Positions 10,422-23,263 are shown, numbered from the stretch's first letter. The stretch is 64,000 bases of DNA from Metellina segmentata (GCA_947359465.1 OX375879.1:117646557-117710556), one strand, 5' to 3'. Notes: generated by a model from the letters alone, not told the origin. A program made the numbers and translations.

Positions 10422-11341
10422 GGGGTCCGCCTACCTTAAAATAGCGAATTTCGACGAAAATTCTAATTTTTTTTTTATTACGTACTATTATTGCCTGACG
10501 TTTCCAAAACTGTTTCATTTTTAATTATACGACATTTAGAACCAAAGATATCGTTATTTTAAACGCAAAGTGATAGCAGTCGAATAAAACCGGAAGTGTC
10601 AATTCGAAACCGGACGTTAAAGGAAAAATCGAGTTTCATTCTTCTGTATTATACCACAATATATATCACAATGGGATATTATATCACAATGGCAGAAATT
10701 ACCCGAGCTACTTTTAACCGTTTATAAGGATACCTATGTAATTACCCTGTATATTACTTTGTAAAAATATAATTTCTTTTGTAGCAAAAACTTTAAATGC
10801 ATTTTCCCGCAAATGATAATTTTACAAAATAGTTACCACCGTTTTTTCAATAACTTCCACAATTTTAATATTTTTACTAGAAATTTTGTTCATGCATTTT
10901 AAATACTATTAACTATGATATCAACTAAAATTTTTAAATAATATAGTATATTCTTTGATTTATAACTGCTTTTGTGAATAATCTGCTACAAATTTTGAAA
11001 ATTTTCATGAATATGTGCGTTACATGGCATATCTTCTTATGTTTACAAAATATTTCTTAGATTTTAGTCCATTTTGAAGATTGTGGTTACATTTATATTG
11101 TAAACAAAGGAAATTGATTTTAAGATATTATTTTTTTTTTCTACAGCTCTCTCTCTCTCTCTAACCGTTTCCATAAAATTTTATTAAAATTTACCTTGAA
11201 TAACCAATTTTTTCAAATGGCAACAAAGAATAATTTTTTTGGTACCATTTCTTTGTTTTACATCTGTTAACTATATAAAAACATAAAAAGCAAAAAGCTA
11301 AAACAATTTTTTTTTAAAGTTGTCGACGGTAGGCGGATCTC
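10422..11341. mobile_element. TTAA-flanked MITE, family with GGGGTCCGCC ends
   Basis: TTAA at 10418-10421 followed by GGGGTCCGCCTACC; the other end reads GGTAGGCGGATCTC before TTAA at 11342-11345. The 14-bp ends are inverse with two mismatches. TTAA targets are typical of piggyBac-like elements; the GGGG(G)TCC start is shared with the MITEs at 20554 and 22531. AT-rich interior without coding; a (CT)n run at 11147-11162. Confidence 0.75.
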
Positions 11342-11345
11342 TTAA

Positions 11346-12400
11346 TGACTTTTGTATAATGTCATAGGTACATTGCCTCTTTCTTGGTCCACAGTTTTCA
11401 AATGTCCTTGAATGGTTGTTGGTTGACGTTTCGATAGTTGTCTTTTTAAAAGTTCAAAAGGAAAATAGATTATTCTTGAATACAAGGGTATTGACTTGAT
11501 ACCACTTTCTTATACCATTTCCCCCCTCCCCCCGAGAATTTAGTAATGGATTTAGATATGTGGCTACTTGCTTTATCTTGATGCAGCTCTACTGATTGTT
11601 GGCACTTTATTTAAAGATACGGTATCTCTTTTTGAATATTGGGGATAAAATGTGGAGTTGATTTTTACATTTTTTTTCCACTCGATTTACTTTTAATTTT
11701 CCATTAAATGCAAAATCGGAAACAATCACAAATCCCTTTGAGGAGGTTTCTTTAGATTCTTTGAACCACGTTTTAAGAGTTTTTATCCTCTTTACGATAA
11801 ATTGTTCTATTTTTATTGCAATAATTTAAATACACCCCCGCCTCGTTTATTGTTAAAACATTTTTCTATCGTTCTCCATCTAAATTCTTCTCATACAGAA
11901 TTCTGTAGCGAGCTCTGCGTTCTACAATGTCGTGGAGATAGACAATGAACATTCATTTTTTGGCCTTTTAAAGATTCAAATCCACTGTTAATTATTTATT
12001 TACCGTTGGAACTGAAAACTTTAATGACTTTGCAACAGTCCTTTGATTTTGGCGGATTCTCTTTAAAAAATAAAGACCTTACCTTACAAATATTCTCCAA
12101 ATTAATTATTTTTGGCTACTGTTTTGGAAGTATTTTTTCAGTTAAACGTTTTTTCCTTTCTCATTAATAATATTACATATCGTGCCTATAGATATCGAAA
12201 AACCCTGACTTTTTACAGCGTTTTTGAATAATTGAATAAGAACAATGCTCTTCGAAAAGAGCGGGAACATAGCTTACCATTCATTGCTTATTTAAAAACG
12301 CCATTTTGAAACTAAACAAAACTCTGTGTTAGCAGACGATAAGTTATACTTCATTTAACTGATGTGAAAATAAAATTCTTTCGTAGCATACGATTTTTTT
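11346..12400. other. unrecognised AT-rich interior of the Tc1 composite
   Basis: I cannot find the expected N-terminal Tc1 transposase on the minus strand here, nor any other known motif. Confidence 0.4.
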
Positions 12401-12604
12401 TACAGCTCATCAAAATCGTTCAAAAAATGTCCGAACAGTCTCTGTATAATTTAAACATAATCTCTTTAGAAGATGTGTTAGTTGTAGCTAAAAATTGATG
12501 CGAGAGGTTCATTATTCGGTGCAACAACGTCGTAAGTGCAGTTTAGCTGCTTCTCTTCATCCCTTAGAAGGGCGGGACCGTTGTAGCTATGGTTGCCAAC
12601 TTTT

Positions 12605-12890
12605 TCCAAGACTATTCCAGGCATATTACGCAAAACTGAAATATTTATAGTCACTCAAAGTAAAACCACTCAAAATCACTTTTTTTTCGTTATGATTTGA
12701 TTCTATTATCATGAACTTGGTTTTTTTTTCTTATTGTATTTAATCAGCTGATGACATAAGAGATTTTGCCACCGGGTGAAAATCAGAAAATGACACACAT
12801 AGCAATAATAAAAGAAAAAATGGAATTTTTGACATCGACCTTTTGCACTTTGAGTGACGATGTATAGTATTGTCTTGGAATAGTAGGGTG
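12605..12890. repeat. small imperfect inverted-repeat element
   Basis: CTATTCCAGGC...TAGTCACTCAAAGT at 12614-12658 is mirrored by ACTTTGAGTGACGATGTATA and TGTCTTGGAATAG ending near 12887. MITE-like in size; no target duplication was identified. Confidence 0.5.
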
Positions 12891-13034
12891 AACAGGACAT
12901 TTGATGGACATGAAGTCATGTGCTATAGAAATAATTATTTTGGAGTGTAGATAATATTGGTAGATAGCTCTCTCTGAAATTCCGTTTGGAGTAAAATAAA
13001 TGACGAATCGTATTTGAACAAAGGAATGAATAGT

Positions 13035-13165
13035 ACATAAGTACTTTAACTAACGTGGCACTGGAGCAACACAACGGGCTATTGGCGACCGATTCCGGAT
13101 TAGTACCGAAGGGAAAGATTCGCTAACATTACCTCGTAAATTTGAACCCTGGTCAGATGAAGACG
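13035..13165 (-). repeat. SINE tail/body fragment, minus strand
   Basis: TTAACTAACGTGGCACTGGA, ACAACGGGCTATTGGCGACC and GAACCCTGGTCAGATGA match the reverse-strand SINE 3' half, diverged. Confidence 0.7.
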
Positions 13166-13992
13166 TAAATATATGGTCCTAAACCCTACATTTAAGTGAT
13201 GCTGTGCTCAGATCTGTTAGTTTTAAAGTGAAGAACAGTAAGAAAATACGATAAACGAAAACAAACGTTTGCCATTAAGATAAATACCACGTAACCAGAG
13301 AAGCTTTCTGCTATGCTGAAAATTCAGCTCACGTTTTCGATTTTTCAACTTTAAACATTAACGTTCAAAAGCTGTTGTGAGCTAAGCTGTCACGATAAGA
13401 AATTCCCATTTGCATATTGCGTTAAAAGTCAATAAAACAAGGCACTTAATGGAATAATTGATACTTTAAACCCCTTTAACCACCGATAATTAATACTGTT
13501 CAAACACACACACACTTTTTTGTGTTTTTCTCTGCCTCACTTTAGAATGTCTGATAACAGCGAGTAAAAGGGGATCTTAGGGAGGTTTTGCTTTCGGAAT
13601 ATGTTGATTTTTGTATCTATAGAGGGAGGGTGTTCGTTTTCCGTTTCCTTTAATAGTCAATTACCTTTAAAAATTTGATTTCTGAATAGGACATATATTT
13701 TACGAAAAGAATATAACATTAATTATATTCCAAAGTAGCTCAGACTTTTTTACTTCGAATGAATGAATGGAAGGGCAAAACAGTAAAAGAAGATACACGT
13801 AAATAGTAAAAACAAATCAACGACTTAACAAGAATACGAATGACAAAACAAGAAATGGCAAAAAAAAGATAATGACCGAAGTCATTGCCCTAAAATTCTC
13901 AAGCTTAGTTGTTTGGGACATAAACTATGGTAGCATATTTATAGAAATTTTTTTCAAAATTAAATGTTTTGTACAGGGTTATTATAGAAGAA
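13166..13992. other. unannotated AT-rich stretch
   Basis: Contains a short (AC)n at about 13504-13515; nothing else recognised. Confidence 0.5.
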
Positions 13993-14635
13993 CTAGGGGG
14001 CCTGCCCCCTGCTCGCTAACGCTCGCCAACCCCCGGAGGATTGCTTCGCAATCCTCATTGGTTCGCTGCGCGAACCTATGCTCGCTTCGCTCGCCTCAAT
14101 GAAGACATGTGTCCTAGCAGAAGGGATTGTTTACAAAATATGTTACCAAAAAAATGTTTTTCAAATCTAAATTTGCTGTATTACAGAAAAAATATATACA
14201 GTATCTCTAAAATCAGAATTCAAATGAAAACTTTGTGCAAATTTTGACTCGAAATGTGAGCGTTGCTTTGGAAATTGAATACCCAGCATGTTGTTTGTGT
14301 GTACATTTTCCCAGCACTCAAACGACCCACACTTTTTCATTGAGTTTGTTGCCGAAAGTTGTAGTGCAAGCGTCTTGTTGAACTATAATTGTTGGTCCTG
14401 AAAAGGACCGTTTTTTAAATGGCCCTGAAAAGATCCTCCGCTTTCTTGGATTTCTATTATAAACTAACTGCAACAAATTTCCTTTTTTTTTTCCAATAAA
14501 ATTTAATCCGATAACGCTATGAATTCAATCAATGCACGAGACTTAACGATAAACAGACAATCGTACAGTGTTGCCAAAACGCGATTACAAATAACGTCTT
14601 TTTTGCGTGCCACGTAAGAGAATTATATATATAGA
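13993..14635 (-). mobile_element. non-autonomous Helitron, family 1, copy 3 (minus)
   Basis: CTAG at 13993-13996 preceded by A, then the GGGGGCCTGCCCCC hairpin; the 5' end TCTATATATATAATTC reads leftwards from 14635 and is bordered by T on the plus strand. Uninterrupted, hence useful as a family reference. No helicase frame. Confidence 0.87.
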
Positions 14636-14639
14636 TATA

Positions 14640-16080
14640 TTTTTAGTTGGCCCAATTTTCCCAACAGCGTTTAAGGGTTTACAAAGTAAACATTAAAAAT
14701 TTCTGAATATGAACAGTTTTATTATAGTGCTCTTTTTATAAAATCTAAATAATATTTTAATCAATTAAATTTTAGAGGTAAGATAAGTTACCGATCGTAC
14801 TTTTTCCTCTGAATCGTGTCAAGAAAAAAGATTACCTAGACGAAGTTTGTATTAGAAACAACCTGTGTGTAAAATGTTCACATTGAATATCGTGTGTAGA
14901 ACGACTTTGTCTTGAATTTTAACACAAAAAAAACCGAAGAAAATTTATATCTATCTATTGACAAGAGACGCCAAGTTTGATATATGTTCTAATAATTAAA
15001 AATTGACTAAAATTCTATACAGAAATAATCTTCTGATTGGAAAATGCTTCTAATTGTACTTAATTTAAAATTCTAAATAAGAAAAAAGGAATACAGTTTT
15101 ATTGAGCTGACATATGTTCTATCACCACGCACAATAGTAAATTTACACACAAAGTAAGTCAGGTCCAAATAAATTCATTTAGACCCAAGCTATTCACTTT
15201 AATCTCTCTTAAACTATGAATATTTATAAAGCTTTATGAACAAAAAATGGTTGCATTCTGATTTGAAAAGAAAGAGAAACACGAGATGACTCTTAACGGA
15301 ATAGGAGCACGAACGTCTTGTTAGTGCTCTCGAGAACAAAGTGAAATGTGAAAAAGATGAGGCTCGTAACATAGCGCTCAAATGGTACTAGTGATATAAA
15401 GAGTGGGTTACCAACATAGCCGTCAGCGCTACGAGAGTTTGGTAGTGACTAATAGAAAGCACTATAAGATCCTCCAAATTTACTTACGAAAATTTTTCTT
15501 AATTGACGATCAAAGACATGGAATGACAATCACATCAAAATATTTGTACACCATGAAATATTCCATTAAAATTGAAAGAACTTTAGTCACACCATGTTTG
15601 TGAATACATGTTTTAGTTGTTTTTATTTTTCGGTGTTGCCACGAGCAAACATTCAATGAAGACGAATAAATTTTAAATGCTGAAACTTAAATTAAAAAGA
15701 ATTAGATGCCGTTTGATAAAATTCACAGATAATTTACATCATAAATTTTTTCAAGAAATGTTCTGTTATTGAAGATCTAAATTAAAATTTAATTACAATT
15801 CTATATGTCCTTCTTCATTACAAAGTTTTTGAATGTAGTTTCGCTTTGTAAGGAAGACATATATTTGGAAAAATTTCGACAAATAAGAAGTATATGTCAA
15901 GCGATATGTAAATGGCGGTAATGTTTCTACACGAAACGTGTTCCCTGTATGTATCCTGAACATTATGTCACTTCATTTAGGCTTGTGTTTCGAATACGAC
16001 TTCAGAACTCTCTCTTCACCAATAAAAATTCCAAAAAACTTATTCCGAACTGATATGTGATAATCTAATTGATTGGCCAA
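14640..16080. other. unannotated AT-rich stretch
   Basis: No repeat, coding motif or RNA gene recognised. Confidence 0.5.
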
Positions 16081-16084
16081 TACC

Positions 16085-17751
16085 AATTGAATTGACAGAT
16101 GTAAAAAAGGGGATGAGATTTTCATAAGATTTGTTACTGCCAGAGCTCCCCCCCACACAAAATTCCAAAATTTCACATATCCCCTTTTTACACATTTTAC
16201 CTAGTGTTACACTTAAATTACTGGGAAAAGAATAGAAAAATAAAATATGAACCAAATTATTTATTTTTAGGAATAAAACTTCAAACATACTTTTATGACA
16301 TAAAAACTAAATTTTTGTTATGAAAAAGTTAAAAATGAGTCACAAATGGAAAAATAGAAATGAATCATCAAACTCACTATCACTGTCTTCTGCACTGGTG
16401 GTTGGCCACTGATTTATATACGAGTAAAAGTTCATGTGTTGCTCTGGGATGTGTTGGAGTCATTTTACAACATAAGAGTATATACAACATCTTTTCATTG
16501 ATTGGGGCCTTTCCTGTCGTGTATGCTGGTTGGTCCTGTAATTCAGTGAGAAGAACGCTTCCTCAGCGTGAAAGTGTTCTTACTTAAACCATGAATGTAG
16601 GTAGATGCTGTAACTTTATTTGACTCGTTGATGATAATGTGGAGGACAGAAGATATCTTGAAAGCTATTTTGTCCTTTTTTTACATGCCTGCTATAACTT
16701 TCCTCAGAAACGCATACATTCTTATAAAATGAGAACCACCACTTTTTAAACTCCTTTACATCTTTGGTAATAACCTTTATAACACTAAAAATCTTCCGGT
16801 ATTGCTTGATTTTCTCATGAGCTCTTCATATTCGTCAGGTGAGTAGATCCGATCAGTTTTTCGAATTAGACGTTTCACTGTCCAATGTCCCTGTCACAAA
16901 GGAGGAAGGAATGACCCCTAATAGGAAAATATATTTCAATTTTTTAAACACTTGTAGTTCAATTAGGGCCTTACACATTCTTAGCAGAGAATGATTTTTG
17001 TTTTGTCCGCTGCATCCGTCCGAAAAGAGAAGTATATTTGTATGTTCATTAGTTTTATTCCGGATGATGTAACTTAGTAGCAGACTACAGACTTTGTTTG
17101 GACTCTTTTTTGCAATGCCTTCATGATACCCGTTCAAATCAGCTTTTCCACTAGACAGGTTATGTATCTCAAACATATTAACCCAAAGCTGGCGTAAGTA
17201 GAATATATATTGTACAGGTAAGTATGGTAGTGGCAAGTTCTGCCTCTAATCATAACAAATTGCCAAAATTTTCTTTTTAAAGTTATCTTCCTCCAAGGGC
17301 AGCGAGACGTTCTTTATTTCGCCGAAACTTTTAGTAGTATGAAGTAGCCCAAACTTTTTGTCGTATCCCACTTTTGTATATACAAAAACGTTCAAAAGCA
17401 CAACACTTTTAATCGAACTCTTCTTATTCAAATATTCAAAACGCACAAGTTGAAAAAAAAATATGTGTAAAGGGCTCTGTTGGCAGACTACGTTACTGTT
17501 CATCTGCTCACAGGTGTTTTTTGGCAGATGTCTTTCACAACCAGAAGTTGTAAAAATGTGGCATGTGCAGCACATGTCACCTTTTTACAAAGTTTCGGAT
17601 ATTAGACACTCCATTTCTCCCATTCAGATAACTTCATGCAAAAACACTTTTACACAGTATGTGGGTATTTGTATGAAGGTATGCTTCCGTCAATAAAATC
17701 ATTTTTTGGAAAAATGTCACGCATCCCCTTTTTACAACTGCCGATTCAATT
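16085..17751 (-). mobile_element. transposon-like element with inverted ends and a DUF7869-type gene
   Basis: Left end AATTGAATTGACAGATGTAA then AAAAGGGGATG; the right end on the opposite strand reads AATTGAATCGGCAGTTGTAA then AAAGGGGATG. The roughly 35-bp inverse ends bracket a single minus-strand gene of the DUF7869 type. A third, inward copy of the end motif (ATCCCCTTTTTACACATTTT) lies near 16180. Target duplication not resolved. DUF7869 proteins are known to me as multi-copy arthropod proteins; that they are transposases is suggested here by the inverted ends. Confidence 0.65.
16600..17600 (-). pseudogene. DUF7869-type protein, broken
   Basis: Minus-strand frame 17575-16853 carries CCTCHIFTTSGC (CxxC-type start of the domain), then CYD, an in-frame stop at 17246-17248, then RQNLPLPYLPVQYIFYLRQL (family: Q-x-L-P-x-P...Y-x-R-Q-L-W), EIHNLSSGKA, and the acidic signature FSDGCSGQNKN. 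A frameshift near 16890 moves the reading to GTVKRLIRKTDRIYSPDEYE, and a further one to KDVKEFKKWWFSFYKN near 16750, a C-terminal family feature. Only one stop and about two shifts separate it from a full frame, so it decayed recently relative to other remnants here. The family name is from memory. Confidence 0.75.
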
Positions 17752-17754
17752 AGA

Positions 17755-19070
17755 TTAAACGGCAAATGATGTCAAAAGGTGATACGCTATATTTTAGTAA
17801 CCCCGATTTTTGCATCATGCAAGAGGATTTGGACACTCTGATGTGCTTATTTATGCTGAAAATCCCTCTAAAACATTGTATCTCCATTCCTTTGAGAGAG
17901 AGAAACATTAGCACATCCGAAATCGAATTTATGCATCTAAAACATAATTATATTTCCTCAAGCTATATGGGAATCCACCGACCAGCTTCATTCCCTTTCT
18001 TTTACGTTATTCAATATTCATCCATTTTTGAAATCTTAATAACGTTCTTCGATTCCAAGAGAAAAAAAATTAGCTTATTATGGAAGTTGAACACTTCTCT
18101 CCTGAGAACGCTTTGATTTCATTTAACTAATGAGGCTCTGTAGTCAGCTTGTAAGTGCTCGTGTAGTTAGATTAAATGATTTACGAATAAGAAAGTAAAG
18201 GCAGCTGAATATTGTCCGCCAGCGAGGTAGGCAATTTAGCGAGTTATTTCTCGTCAGTGGGGTAATAAATCTAATAGAAGAATGACGTGAAGGACTGGTG
18301 TAAGTGCCTACACAAAAGCTCCTTTCAAGGTGAATTTTTATCGATATTCTGTTGGAAGCATTTATAAGCCATTCATGCATGTTCGTGTTCCCTGTGTTAT
18401 GCTCCTCTTGTCAAAATTGAATTTTGCTCCGTAACGCTACTTTCTTTCGTTTTGCAGTATAGTTCTCAGAATTGGTAAATTTTTGTCTTCCTGGGAGCTA
18501 TTATTCTGAATAGCTAAATATGTAGACGGCGCTCGTGTTTTATGGTTTTATTTATTTAATGGCTATTTTTCTACAGAAAATATCCAATTACAGAGAACGG
18601 AAAATTTACGATCCAAAGCAAGCAAGAAAGACATGAAGAAATACATTTAGATAGTAGATAAAATGAAACACTTCATGGTAGTAGATAACTTATTGAATTG
18701 GAATCATTCAAAATATCCACCGAGAAAGAATTGTAGTTTAAAAAATCTTTTTGTAGCAAAATACGTTATTTTTAAAGGATCAATGAAAAATAATTTGCAG
18801 TTTCTGTCGTCCATGTTTTGCACTTGTTCTTGTTCCGGAGTAGTGACATATTCGTTATGTTGTGTCCATTTCTGAGTTGATGTCGTATTTTAGATCAGAT
18901 GTCAAATGTCAGTGTGAGTCAAATGTTTGCACTTTACACAGATTTGGCTACGTCGATTATTTTCTCTCTGCAAAGCTGTTCTTAAGGATGGTAATCGCTG
19001 ATTTGAAGACAGGGCTAGGGAATATGACTAGGTGGAGTTCGACACCTAGACACTTATAACATTGTCTATA
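17755..19070. other. unannotated AT-rich stretch
   Basis: No motif recognised. Open frames of up to 116 codons (17766-18116) show no family signature. Confidence 0.5.
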
Positions 19071-19074
19071 CGTT

Positions 19075-19835
19075 CATATTGGTTTGGCCAGCACGGCGTT
19101 GCCTGTGACATTTCTTTTCGTGGGGTCAGGTGTGACCACTACTCGCTAATCCCCGGTGATTGCTAATTAATTTTTTTTTAAATAGCCCATTGTGTTGGTC
19201 CGGTGCGACGCGTTAATTTAAATACCTACTAAAAACAAACGTGATGTCAATTTCTAATGTGCCCGTATTCGTTTACAAAAATAAAAAAGTTAGAATTTAA
19301 AAAGCAGGAAATGGAATTTGTGATCTCGATAGCGAAGGTCAAATTCGTTTGGGGAAAAATACAAAAGTCACAATTTAAAAATGATTTATTTAAAGAAAAT
19401 AATATTTTCAGGTATCGATCTAATGTGAAATTTTCCGTAGATTTCAAATCTTTCGACATTTTTACACAACCTTCAAAGGTCTAGGAGATAGAAAAAAAAT
19501 AACTATATAACTCCAGTTTAAACTTTGTTTTTTACTATCCACTGAAGAATCCTTCCTCCGAAAAATTAAGCGGAAACGGAAAAAATAATTCTAAAATCTC
19601 GATCTTTTATGCCGTTGCCATTCTAAAGAAAACAATAATTATTAAATTCCATTAAATTCATTTTAAAATGTTCTAGATTGAACTTTAAAATTCGGCGCGA
19701 AGCAAAAATTGCAAAACATTTGGACTACTTGTGAGTCAAATCCTATTAGTGTAAGTGACATAGATTCGTCAGGACTTTGATCACAGACAGACAGAAGAGC
19801 AGACAGAGAAACACTTCCTTTTACAATAATAGAGA
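19075..19835 (-). mobile_element. Helitron-like element, family 2, copy 2, with nested debris
   Basis: The left part (GGCCAGCACGGCGTTGCCTG, CCCCGGTGATTGCTA) and the right part (ACACTTCCTTTTACAATAAT then AGAGA) match copies at 5855-6602 and 51675-52207. Between them lie a SINE tail (about 19180-19222: CCCATTGTGTTGGTCCGGTG) and a piece of palindromic family F (19255-19490). The CTAG terminus is eroded. Confidence 0.55.
19255..19490. repeat. fragment of palindromic family F
   Basis: TATCGATCTAATGTGAAATT and TTCCGTAGATTTCAAATC match the inner arm of the F elements at 440-1130 and 38208-38885. Confidence 0.55.
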
Positions 19836-19839
19836 TGAT

Positions 19840-20549
19840 CTCTACAAACAAAATACAGTTCCTGAAACTCACATACTGAGGCTCGATTTGCCCCGTCCCT
19901 ATAATTTACCACTGACTGGATTCGAAACTAGGCAGATCGTGACTAACTGTTTGGGCCGAAGTATTAACCACCGCTCGAACGCAATTTTCTAATCGCGTTT
20001 GTAACCGAACGCGAGTTTTCATAAATTTGCATGAGTTGTTGAACTGAGTAGAGCCCCGTAATTGCTTTCTATGTTCCAGACAGCAGCTGCTAAATATTGG
20101 CCGTCGAATACTAATGCAAAAGGAAATGACTGATTGCGAATATTTTGCGAGGTACAGTTGAGGATTCTATTACTGGTGAGTTATGGTCCTTAAATTTCAG
20201 TTACAAATCGTTTCCACGTTCCCTAAACCACAGTTGATTTGACAATGATGATTTTGGGTATTTATTTTGAAACGGTTGCGAAGCTTCCTTTTCGAGTCTT
20301 TTATTTGTCAAAACGGCATAAAAATTAGATTTAAAAGCATAACTTACTTTTGAATTTGTATCATTTCGGCAATTTTGTGGGTCAGTGAGGTGCAAGGAAT
20401 GATGTGATATGCCCGTGTCATGTCGGTAAAGGTGGGACAAATTCTTAAAATTAAATTTTTTATGTTTTCAGTATCAGTAAGGGCACGACAAGAATGCTGT
20501 CAAAATGCGGATACTTCTAGCAAACGATAACTTAGGTTTCGTTTACTTA
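19840..20549. other. unannotated stretch
   Basis: Nothing recognised. Confidence 0.5.
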
Positions 20550-20553
20550 TTAA

Positions 20554-21289
20554 ATGGGTCCGGGACACAAAAATCGTCAAATTTTCGATTTTTTTTAATT
20601 ATTATTTTAAGAAATTCTCTGTGTTTTTCTGCTTAAAATGACGTCTAAATCATGTTTCTATCTTAATTAGAACTAGAGATATAATAGTAATTTTTGTGGT
20701 GCGTTGTTTTGAAAATCTAACACTCTTGACAGTTGTTGTCTCATGGCAACAACATCTGTCTTTAAAACTTTAAATTCGTTTTTTTCCGTGATACATTTTT
20801 TCAAGATTTCCTGTATTCAAATTGCTATAAGTCGAAAACCGATAAAGTTTAAGGGTTGAAATTTGGAATATATCTTTTTCAAACATTATACTTTAATTTT
20901 GATTCAGCAAATATTAAACAAATATTTACTTTTAAAAATATGACTTTTTCAAAAAAAAGTACCTTAAAATGTTTAAAATTTTTCATTCAAATATTTTTTA
21001 TTTTTTATTGAATTAATATTTTTTTAATTGCTGAATCAAAATTAAAGTTTATAAATTTGTGAATAATTTACTGCAAGAATTTTGAAAATTGATCAAAAAT
21101 ATTTTGAGTTTTAGCAATTTAAAATGACCCCTCTTTTTTTCAAAAATTTTTAATTTAAAATTTTTAAAAAACTTTTGGAAAATTTTTGGGCTGTGATTTT
21201 GTTTATTAGTTAAATGGGTAATCCGTACAAAAAATTCAAAATTCCAAAATAATTAATAAAAAAAACTTTTCAATGTGTCCCGGACCCCC
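20554..21289. mobile_element. TTAA-flanked MITE with GGTCCGGGACAC ends, copy A
   Basis: TTAA at 20550-20553 and 21290-21293. Ends ATGGGTCCGGGACAC and, on the other strand, GGGGGTCCGGGACACA. It is 736 bp, AT-rich and non-coding, and closely similar along its whole length to 22531-23263. A TTAA target suggests a piggyBac-like mobiliser; none is present. Confidence 0.82.
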
Positions 21290-21293
21290 TTAA

Positions 21294-22526
21294 ATCGATG
21301 AATTCCACTTGCGTCACAGCGATATGTAAAAATTTCTGTCAAACTTTTCGTTCTTCAAGTTAATAGCAATTGGTATGTATGAATTTTAATTTATCTAAAG
21401 TGATGTGCTATTGCAGTTAAATTGTTATATTATCTATTAATTTAGAGTGCTTGTATTCAAGAATTGAACCTCGTTATAGGAACTATTGCCAATAAATAAT
21501 AAACTTTGTTAGTTCTAATATTGGCAATAAAGTATTAAAAAAATCTCTCTTCCATGATTGCAATTGTTCTTTTTTTAATTCAATCAGGTCAAGCTTTAGC
21601 AAATAGAATCTTTTAGTGGAGCTCATATTTCTTTCGTTTCCTTAAATTTCTGAAATAAAGAAAACACTCCCAGCCAATAAACGAAAGACATATTTTATTT
21701 AGAGAGAGCCCCATAATGCGATTACGTTTGGAACTAAGCCTTCAAACGCACATTTTAGAGAAACAATTCGAATTCTTTTCTCGTCACTCGAGACAATTCA
21801 AATATAGAATTGACCATTTAACTTTGTTTTAATATCTTCGATATCTTTATCATTCCTTTCATAGCAAAAGCAGTTCACCAAGGAAAGAATAAAATGAAAT
21901 TCCTATTGAAAGAATATGCCTTCACGGAATGATTCGGAATACGTTTTTTCTTGACTTTGTATTTCTTCCGCTCAATTTGTATTGGAAAAGTTCCAGCTGC
22001 TTTCTGTGGCATCGAAATGAAATGTCGTTTGCTGGTAACGCAAAACGGAAATGATTTTTCATTGCAATTTCATCTAGGATCTTTCCAAGTCTCCTGTGAG
22101 CTGTTACGTTTGAACATTCACTTTCCGGCTTTTGTTCTTAACGGGGCTATTTTTTGTTATTTATTCCTGCACTTCCTTCGAATTGTATCTCCTGCTACTC
22201 AAGTTCAGGAAATGAATGTTTCGATTTGTGGCGCTAAGTGAATTGGTTGTTTTTTGCCCAAGCTGTCAGATGTTTTGACTTAACGAATTCGGCAGAGACA
22301 AAAGTCGATTTTTGTAAAAAGAGAGTCCATTGGAAGAATAAAGTAAGGGAGTGATTCTGGAGCGAGAATTTACACCAACCTTGAACCTGACTGATATAAC
22401 ACTTCCAAAGTGAAAGACAGAGACTTCCAAAAATGTTCCTCAATTCTTTATCATTTGGTAATTAAGAGTGTCGAGGTAGCTGGTGTGTCAGTTAAAAAAA
22501 TGATACATGTTCCATATTTAATTTTC
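21294..22526. other. unannotated stretch between the two TTAA MITEs
   Basis: No repeat recognised. A 96-codon open frame (21951-22241) with a hydrophobic middle has no identifiable motif. Confidence 0.45.
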
Positions 22527-22530
22527 TTGA

Positions 22531-23263
22531 GGGGGTCCGGGACACAAAAATCGTCAAATTTTCGATTTTTTTTTATTATTTTAAGAAATTTTTTCTGTGT
22601 TTTTCTGCTTAAAATGACGTCTAAATCATGTTTCTATCTTTATTAGAACTAGAGATATAATAATTTTTGTGGTGCGTTGCTTTGAAAATCTAACACTCTC
22701 GACAGTTGTTGTCATGGCAACAAGATCTGTCTTTAAAACTTTAAATGCGTTTTTCTCCATGATACATTTTTTCAGGATTTCCTGTATTCAAATTGCTATA
22801 AGTCGAAAACCTATAAAGTTTAAGGGTTGAAATTTGGAATATAAATTTTTCAAACATTATACTTCAATTTTGATTCAGCAAATTTGAAACAAATATTTAC
22901 TTTTAAAAATATGACTTTTTATAAAAAAAAGTACCTTACAATTTTCAAAAAACTTCATTCAAATATTTTTTGTTTTTTATTAAATTAATATTTTTTAAAT
23001 TGTTGAATCAAAATTAAAGTTTATAAATTTGTGAATAATTTACGTCAAGAATTTTGAAAATTGATCAAGAATATTTTGAGTTTTAACAGTTTAAAATGAC
23101 CCCTCTTTTTTTCAAAAAATTTTAATTAAAATTTTTTTTTTAAACTTTTGGAAAAGTTTTGTGTTGTGATTTCACTTATTAGTTAAATGGGTAATCAGTA
23201 CAAAAAAATTCAAAATTCGAAATTAATTAATAAAAAAAAATTTTCAATGTGTCCCGGACCCCC
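22531..23263. mobile_element. TTAA-flanked MITE with GGTCCGGGACAC ends, copy B
   Basis: Starts GGGGGTCCGGGACACA after TTGA (a mutated TTAA, 22527-22530) and ends with the inverse before TTAA at 23264-23267. It is 733 bp, in the same orientation as copy A, with scattered substitutions and small indels relative to it. Confidence 0.82.

Larger units (their letters stand above)
8148..12444 (-). mobile_element. Tc1/mariner element expanded by nested insertions
   Basis: Inward-facing ends match: CAGAGTCTGTTCGGACATTT at 8148 and, on the other strand, CAGAGACTGTTCGGACATTT ending at 12444. Both are bordered by TA (8146-8147 and 12445-12446), the Tc1/mariner target. A decayed Tc1 transposase on the minus strand lies between them. 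Removing the Helitron, the hAT-type MITE and the TTAA MITE leaves about 2 kb, still longer than a usual Tc1, and 11346-12400 is unrecognised, so another insertion may be hidden there. That the two ends belong to the same element as the transposase is inference. Confidence 0.6.
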
